From: Shewanella violacea DSS12
GTDB taxonomy: Bacteria > Pseudomonadota > Gammaproteobacteria > Enterobacterales > Shewanellaceae
NCBI RefSeq assembly: GCF_000091325.1
Contig: NC_014012.1
Coordinates: 248,001 to 312,000 of the forward strand
DNA length: 64,000 nt
Direction of reading: 5' to 3'
In this document: positions 59,235 through 64,000 of the stretch, one piece after another
Numbering within the stretch: position 1 is the first letter of the stretch
Layout of the letters: each line of letters starts with the position of its first letter
Notes under the pieces: model-generated
The model's database searches: none
The model's input: the letters and a program-made list of their open reading frames with translations, nothing else
What the model was told of the DNA's origin: nothing
Position numbers and translations under genes: made by a program

Positions 59235-59813
59235 TTGATAAAAACTAAACTAATTCCAGACTTTGAACTTGGTTGGGCCAAAGGGGTGAAACGGTGCGTG
59301 TCACCTCATTTTAACTCTAGGCCAGATAATGAGGTTAGCCTGTTAGTTATTCATAATATAAGCTTACCAGCTGGCTGCTTTGGTACACCCTTTATAGATC
59401 AGCTTTTTCAAGGTTGTTTAGATGTAACTGCGGATCCCAGTTTTAAAGATCTTCATGGTCTCCAAGTTGCGGCACATTTTCTTATTCGCAGAGACGGGCA
59501 AGTTACTCAGTATGTATCTTGTGATGACCGCGCCTGGCATGCGGGAGAATCTAGTTTTCAGGGGCAAGAAGAGTGTAATGATTTTGCCATAGGTATTGAG
59601 CTTGAAGGCACAGATACAGAAGATTATACCGAGTCTCAATACCTGGAGTTGATTAGGCTGACTCTAGGCTTGTTGGCCAGGTATCCCAAGTTAAATGTGG
59701 ACGCCATCGTCGGCCATTGTGATATAGCACCAGGTCGAAAAACCGATCCAGGTAACAGTTTCGATTGGATTAGGTATAAATGTGAGTTAACTCTGGGGCT
59801 GAGTCGTCCTTAA
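59235..59813 (+). CDS. ampD: 1,6-anhydro-N-acetylmuramyl-L-alanine amidase AmpD
   Basis: A 192-residue cytoplasmic zinc amidase in peptidoglycan recycling; its loss raises AmpC in many bacteria. Zinc ligands: His in LLVIHNISLP, His and Asp in GHCDIAPGRKTDPG; catalytic Glu in IGIELEGTD. The DRAWHAGES segment is characteristic. The start is an inferred TTG at 59235 with no clear ribosome site and no ATG upstream in frame, so the N-terminus is uncertain. ampE follows after 98 bp. Confidence 0.93.
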   Translation: MIKTKLIPDFELGWAKGVKRCVSPHFNSRPDNEVSLLVIHNISLPAGCFGTPFIDQLFQGCLDVTADPSFKDLHGLQVAAHFLIRRDGQVTQYVSCDDRAWHAGESSFQGQEECNDFAIGIELEGTDTEDYTESQYLELIRLTLGLLARYPKLNVDAIVGHCDIAPGRKTDPGNSFDWIRYKCELTLGLSRP

Positions 59814-59911
59814 CGTTTAATCTCTTAGCTGGCTGAATGTCTCTTAGACCCAAGGAGATGAATCAGCCCTAATAATTAGACGTATAAACCTTAGTAAAAA
59901 GGATAAGCTTA

Positions 59912-60763
59912 ATGGCACTTTTTTCTTTATTAATAGCGGTAATGGTTGAGCGATTAAAGTTGTTACCTAAGTCATGGCAACTTGAATCATTTCTCACCCT
60001 GTACTCGAATAATCTATTCGGTAAAAAACAGCTCGAGTCTGAAGCCGTGATGGCTTTGGCTATTCTTCTACCGGCAATAAGTGTGTATGTGGCCACTTGG
60101 GCCCTAAAGGGCATGCTATGGGGGGGATTGAGTCTATTGTTTTGGGTTGGGATCTCAATTCTGTGCTTTAGCCATCAGAAACAAAGAACCGCTTTTAAGC
60201 GATACATGCAGGCAGCTTGCAGGGGGGACTCCCAAGCTTGTTACCATTTTGCTGAAGAGCTCGACTGTAAACGTGCTATTGAAGCTGTCAGTGAGAGTGA
60301 TTTAGGCGCTAAAGTCGGTCAGAGTGTCACTTGGCTCAATTATCGTTTCTATGGTGCGGTTGCTCTCTATCTCATTTTTTTTGGTCCAGCAGGGGCCGTC
60401 TTATATTGTACCGTGCGCTTCTTTGCCGATGAAAGTCGGCAGCAATCATTGGAATTACCTTTAGTCGACAAGGTGCTCATGCTCCTAGATTGGTTACCTA
60501 GCCGGATATTTTCTTTTGGCTATGTGCTCAGCGGCCAATTCTCCCAAGCTTTTACTCGTTGGCGCAAGCTGGGGCTAAGTCTGAACCATAGTGCCAGAGA
60601 TATAGTGACTCAGGTTGCCTTAGCCGCAGAGCCTAGTCCTGAAGCTTCAGGCACCCCCATTTGTGTCCAGGCGACATTGGCATTACTTCAGCTAAGTAAA
60701 CGTAATTTCATTTTGTTGTTAACTACACTTTCTCTGTTGACCATCTTTGGTGTGGTGGCGTAA
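59912..60763 (+). CDS. ampE: Regulatory membrane protein AmpE
   Basis: A 283-residue inner-membrane protein with four to five hydrophobic segments. The N-terminus MALFSLLIAVMVERLKLLPK is typical of AmpE, as are VTWLNYRFYGAVALYLIFFG and DWLPSRIFSFGYVLSGQF. AmpE accompanies AmpD; its function in signalling beta-lactam stress is unclear. The length matches E. coli AmpE (284). Confidence 0.92.
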   Translation: MALFSLLIAVMVERLKLLPKSWQLESFLTLYSNNLFGKKQLESEAVMALAILLPAISVYVATWALKGMLWGGLSLLFWVGISILCFSHQKQRTAFKRYMQAACRGDSQACYHFAEELDCKRAIEAVSESDLGAKVGQSVTWLNYRFYGAVALYLIFFGPAGAVLYCTVRFFADESRQQSLELPLVDKVLMLLDWLPSRIFSFGYVLSGQFSQAFTRWRKLGLSLNHSARDIVTQVALAAEPSPEASGTPICVQATLALLQLSKRNFILLLTTLSLLTIFGVVA

Positions 60764-61057
60764 AAGAATCTTACTCCTAAGAGTTGGACCTTGGATTTGT
60801 AATTCAGTGTCATTCGAAAAACCTTAGTGATGGCAGCACACCATTGAAATGAGTCTCTGGTGTGCTGCCAGGCCTTTCTCGCTCTCATCTGCAACATCAC
60901 ATCTATCTCTTAGTCTATTGTTGGCGTTTGTTATTCGTGACAATGGTCTGACCTTTCTTTGTTGAATTTCCGCTATGCTCACACATCGTGAGTTTCCCAG
61001 ACTCAGGTCACAAACTGGACTTTCAAAATGTGATTTGATAAAGTGCGCTCAGTCGGG
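60764..61057. other. Gap between ampE and pdhR with a strong inverted repeat
   Basis: TGGCAGCACACCA (60831-60843) and TGGTGTGCTGCCA (60858-60870) are perfect 13-bp arms with a 14-nt loop, about 70 bp behind ampE. No T run follows directly (GGCCTTTCTC), so it is a terminator without tail or a processed RNA stem. The remainder carries the pdhR promoter. Confidence 0.65.
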
Positions 61058-61078
61058 TAAATTGGTAAGACCAATTTA
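61058..61078. promoter_or_regulatory. PdhR operator
   Basis: TAAATTGGTAAGACCAATTTA. The core ATTGGTAAGACCAAT differs at one base from the E. coli PdhR consensus ATTGGTATGACCAAT. 21 bp before the pdhR start codon, fitting autorepression and pyruvate-released control of pdhR-aceEF. Confidence 0.85.
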
Positions 61079-61098
61079 CAATAGCAGCTGAGGGTCAT

Positions 61099-61851
61099 AT
61101 GGCTTATAGCAAAATAAACCAGCCAAAGATTTCTGATGTCATCATGGGTCAATTAGAGCAGATGATCTTGGAAGGAAGCCTCCAACCTGGTCAGAAACTG
61201 CCTCCTGAGCGTGAACTGGCACTTCAATTTGAAGTATCCCGTCCCTCATTACGCGAAGCTATTCAAAAATTAGAAGCCAAAGGTTTGCTGCTGCGCCGTC
61301 AAGGCGGTGGCACTTATGTCAAAGAGCAGCTTTGGCAGAGCCTCGCCGATCCCATAGTTGAATTGATGCACAGTGATTCCGAGAGTCAGTATGATCTCCT
61401 AGAGTTTCGTCATGCCACCGAAGGCATGATGGCCTATTTTGCAGCGCTTCGGGGTACCGATGCCGATATGCAGAATATCAAGCGCACCATAATGGAAGTG
61501 GATGGGGCGATAGAAATAGAGCAACAAGCAGAAGCCATAGTACGTTTTTATCGTGCCATAGCTGAGGCGTCACACAATGTGGCCATGTTGCATCTGGTAC
61601 TCAGTTTAGCTCCTGTGCTGCATAAAAACGTGGCACAGAACTTGGAATTGCTGAATCGAAGAGAGGAAGCATCCACAAGGGCAAACGAACATAGGCTAGC
61701 TTTGCTAGCTGCAATCGTTCGCCGTGATCCTGACGCGGCACGTGAAGCCTCGAATGAGCATTTAAGCTATATCGAGGAAATAATGTTGACCGTTAGGAAA
61801 GAAGATAGTCGGTTGCAGCGCAGTCTGCGCCGTTTAAAAAGTGGTGACTAG
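61099..61851 (+). CDS. pdhR: Pyruvate dehydrogenase complex repressor PdhR
   Basis: A 250-residue GntR/FadR-family regulator. The winged helix reads [20 protein letters not shown] then [20 protein letters not shown], followed by an FCD effector domain ([18 protein letters not shown] with metal-site type His/Asp residues). In E. coli it represses pdhR-aceEF-lpd until pyruvate binds. GAGGGT ribosome site. aceE follows after 114 bp. Confidence 0.96.
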   Translation: MAYSKINQPKISDVIMGQLEQMILEGSLQPGQKLPPERELALQFEVSRPSLREAIQKLEAKGLLLRRQGGGTYVKEQLWQSLADPIVELMHSDSESQYDLLEFRHATEGMMAYFAALRGTDADMQNIKRTIMEVDGAIEIEQQAEAIVRFYRAIAEASHNVAMLHLVLSLAPVLHKNVAQNLELLNRREEASTRANEHRLALLAAIVRRDPDAAREASNEHLSYIEEIMLTVRKEDSRLQRSLRRLKSGD

Positions 61852-61965
61852 CTCGCTTTAGTGTGAGCGTAAGCCAGCCACCAACTCATATTTTTATTAT
61901 TTTAAATACCACTAAGTACTAAGGTTAGGTACTTGGGTATTACGTATATAGGAAAGGACTGCGAT

Positions 61966-64000
61966 ATGTCTGAACATATGCTACAAGATCTGGATCCATT
62001 AGAGACTCAAGAATGGTTATCTGCTCTAGAATCAGTTGTTCGTGAAGAAGGTGTTGAGCGTGCTCAATATCTACTGGAACAAGTACTGGACAAGGCCCGT
62101 TTAGACGGCGTCGATATGGCTACTGGTATCAATACCAACTATATCAACACCATCCCAACCAGCCAAGAGCCTGCATACCCAGGTAATACTACGCTAGAGC
62201 GTCGCATTCGTTCTATTATTCGCTGGAATGCGATAATGATAGTGCTTAGAGCTTCTAAGAAAGATCTGGATTTAGGTGGCCATATGGCTTCTTTCCAGTC
62301 TTCTGCTGCATTCTATGAAGTGTGTTTTAACCACTTCTTCCGTGCACCGAACGAAGTTGATGGTGGCGATTTAGTTTATTACCAAGGTCATATCTCTCCT
62401 GGTATCTATTCTCGTGCATTCGTTGAGGGTCGTTTAAGCGCTGCACAGCTAGATAACTTCCGTCAAGAAGTCGATGGTGAAGGTATCCCTTCATATCCAC
62501 ATCCTAAGCTTATGCCTGAGTTCTGGCAGTTCCCGACCGTTTCTATGGGTCTGGCTCCTATGTCTTCTATCTATCAGGCTCGTTTCCTTAAGTATCTCGA
62601 CGGTCGCGGACTTAAAGATACTTCGGCTCAGCGCGTATATGCCTTCTTGGGCGACGGTGAGATGGATGAGCCTGAATCACGTGGTGCAATTTCATTTGCG
62701 GCTCGTGAAAAACTGGATAACCTTTGTTTCCTGATTAACTGTAACCTACAGCGCCTCGATGGCCCTGTAATGGGTAACGGTAGCATCATCCAGGAGCTTG
62801 AAGGCTTGTTTAGAGGCGCTGGCTGGAACGTAGTCAAGGTGATCTGGGGTAACAATTGGGATTCACTGTTAGCCAAAGATACTACGGGTAAGCTGCTACA
62901 GCTGATGAATGAGACTGTAGATGGTGATTACCAGACATTTAAGTCAAAAGATGGTGCCTACGTACGTGAGCATTTCTTCGGTAAGTATCCAGAAACTGCT
63001 GCTCTGGTTTCTGATATGACAGATGACGAGATCTTCGCACTTAAGCGTGGTGGTCATGAGTCTTCTAAGCTATATGCTGCATTTAAGAACGCTCAAGATA
63101 CTAAGGGTAAACCTACAGTGATCTTGGCCAAGACCGTTAAAGGTTATGGTATGGGCGGCGCAGCCGAAGGTAAGAACATTGCTCACCAGGTGAAGAAGAT
63201 GGACATGAGCCATGTACTTCAACTACGTGACCGTCTAGGCCTTCAAGATCTACTAACAGATGAGAAGGTTGCAGAACTGCCTTACTTGTCATTAGAGGAA
63301 GGTTCAGAAGAGTACAAGTATTTGCATGCGCGTCGTGATGCACTGCATGGTTACACTCCTCAACGTCTGCCTAACTTCACTAAACCTTTAGAGCTACCTG
63401 AGATTGAAGACTTTAAGCCCTTGCTTGATGAGCAGAAGCGTGACATCTCGACCACTATGGCATTTGTTCGCTCGCTAAATATATTGCTTAAGCACAAAGG
63501 TGTGAGTAAAAATATCGTTCCTATCATAGCCGATGAGGCGCGTACATTTGGTATGGAAGGTCTGTTCCGTCAGATAGGTATTTACAATCCTAAGGGTCAG
63601 AACTACACCCCACAAGATCGTGAAATTGTTTCTTACTACAAAGAAGCGACTTCGGGACAGGTATTGCAAGAAGGTATCAACGAGCTAGGTGCTATGTCTT
63701 CATGGGTTGCTGCGGCAACGTCATACAGCACTAACGATCTACCGATGATTCCATTCTACATCTACTATTCTATGTTTGGTTTCCAGCGTGTTGGCGACAT
63801 GGCATGGATGGCGGGCGATCAACAGGCGCGTGGCTTCTTGTTAGGTGCTACAGCCGGTCGTACTACCTTGAACGGTGAAGGTCTGCAACACGAAGATGGC
63901 CATAGCCATGTTCAGGCTAACACGATTCCAAACTGTATCTCTTACGATCCTACATATGCCTACGAAGTAGCAGTCATCATCCAAGATGGTATGCGTCGCA
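61966..64000 (+). CDS. aceE: Pyruvate dehydrogenase E1 component AceE (partial, runs off right edge)
   Basis: The ATG at 61966 (GGAAAGGACT ribosome region upstream) opens a frame of 678 codons still open at the window end; the full protein is normally about 887 residues. AceE decarboxylates pyruvate with thiamine diphosphate. Visible: SEHMLQDLDPLETQEWLSAL, GGHMASFQSSAAFYEV, the ThDP motif FLGDGEMDEPESRGAI to NCNLQRLDGPV, and ADEARTFGMEGLFRQIGIYN. E1 of homodimeric type, as in E. coli. Expected to be controlled by PdhR. Confidence 0.98.
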   Translation, partial: MSEHMLQDLDPLETQEWLSALESVVREEGVERAQYLLEQVLDKARLDGVDMATGINTNYINTIPTSQEPAYPGNTTLERRIRSIIRWNAIMIVLRASKKDLDLGGHMASFQSSAAFYEVCFNHFFRAPNEVDGGDLVYYQGHISPGIYSRAFVEGRLSAAQLDNFRQEVDGEGIPSYPHPKLMPEFWQFPTVSMGLAPMSSIYQARFLKYLDGRGLKDTSAQRVYAFLGDGEMDEPESRGAISFAAREKLDNLCFLINCNLQRLDGPVMGNGSIIQELEGLFRGAGWNVVKVIWGNNWDSLLAKDTTGKLLQLMNETVDGDYQTFKSKDGAYVREHFFGKYPETAALVSDMTDDEIFALKRGGHESSKLYAAFKNAQDTKGKPTVILAKTVKGYGMGGAAEGKNIAHQVKKMDMSHVLQLRDRLGLQDLLTDEKVAELPYLSLEEGSEEYKYLHARRDALHGYTPQRLPNFTKPLELPEIEDFKPLLDEQKRDISTTMAFVRSLNILLKHKGVSKNIVPIIADEARTFGMEGLFRQIGIYNPKGQNYTPQDREIVSYYKEATSGQVLQEGINELGAMSSWVAAATSYSTNDLPMIPFYIYYSMFGFQRVGDMAWMAGDQQARGFLLGATAGRTTLNGEGLQHEDGHSHVQANTIPNCISYDPTYAYEVAVIIQDGMRR

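Overview
The window looks like a chromosomal segment of a marine Shewanella (Gammaproteobacteria, Alteromonadales). The evidence is the rRNA operon, and the gene order rsmD / ftsYEX-rpoH, menDHCE, cpxAR-cpxP-fieF, pilABCD-coaE-zapD-yacG-mutT and nadC / ampDE-pdhR-aceE. This is a reading of synteny and protein sequence; no database search was possible, and the species cannot be named.

Layout. Positions 1-2633 (minus strand) hold a small cluster of exported Met/His/Cys-rich proteins, including a periplasmic-type protein with a heavy-metal-binding domain followed by 19-residue His/Cys repeats that run off the left edge; a YccT-like protein lies among them. rsmD (minus) diverges from ftsY-ftsE-ftsX-rpoH. 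FtsY carries an exceptional 37-copy octapeptide repeat in its acidic N-terminal domain. The menaquinone operon menD-menH-menC-menE (minus) follows, then an AsnC/Lrp regulator divergent from a YjeH-like amino-acid exporter, an HDOD protein, TerB-like, DUF2780-like and YciC-like proteins, a DUF885-like metallopeptidase, a LysR/Bcr-CflA pair, a DTW-domain tRNA-modification enzyme, a CSS-EAL c-di-GMP phosphodiesterase with two small partners, a decayed gene, an active/inactive M16 peptidase pair, a candidate CheZ-like protein, trmL, acuI/yhdH and a second LysR. Next come cpxA-cpxR (minus) divergent from a Spy/CpxP protein and fieF, with two CpxR-type boxes between them.

Positions 39.5-45.1 kb contain a complete rrn operon (16S-23S-5S, no tRNA in the spacer) with two good promoters and boxA sites. 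Behind it lies a 1.5 kb gene-free stretch in which the 3' end of the 5S gene recurs five times, the second time as an exact 72-bp copy including the terminator. The intervening spacers are made of short hairpins whose stems differ between copies but still pair. This is the strongest unexplained structure in the window.

The right part contains pqiABC (envelope lipid transport, three MCE domains), the mutT-yacG-zapD-coaE-pilD-pilC-pilB-pilA block (minus), a 1 kb gene-free stretch with short tandem repeats, nadC, ampD-ampE, pdhR with a clear PdhR operator, and the start of aceE, which runs off the right edge.

The window is almost entirely housekeeping. No transposase, prophage, CRISPR array or defence island was seen. 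The unusual material is repetitive: CTAG-rich octamer arrays, a 51-bp array behind rpoH, a triplicated ftsY tail, the ftsY coding repeat and the 5S-tail array.
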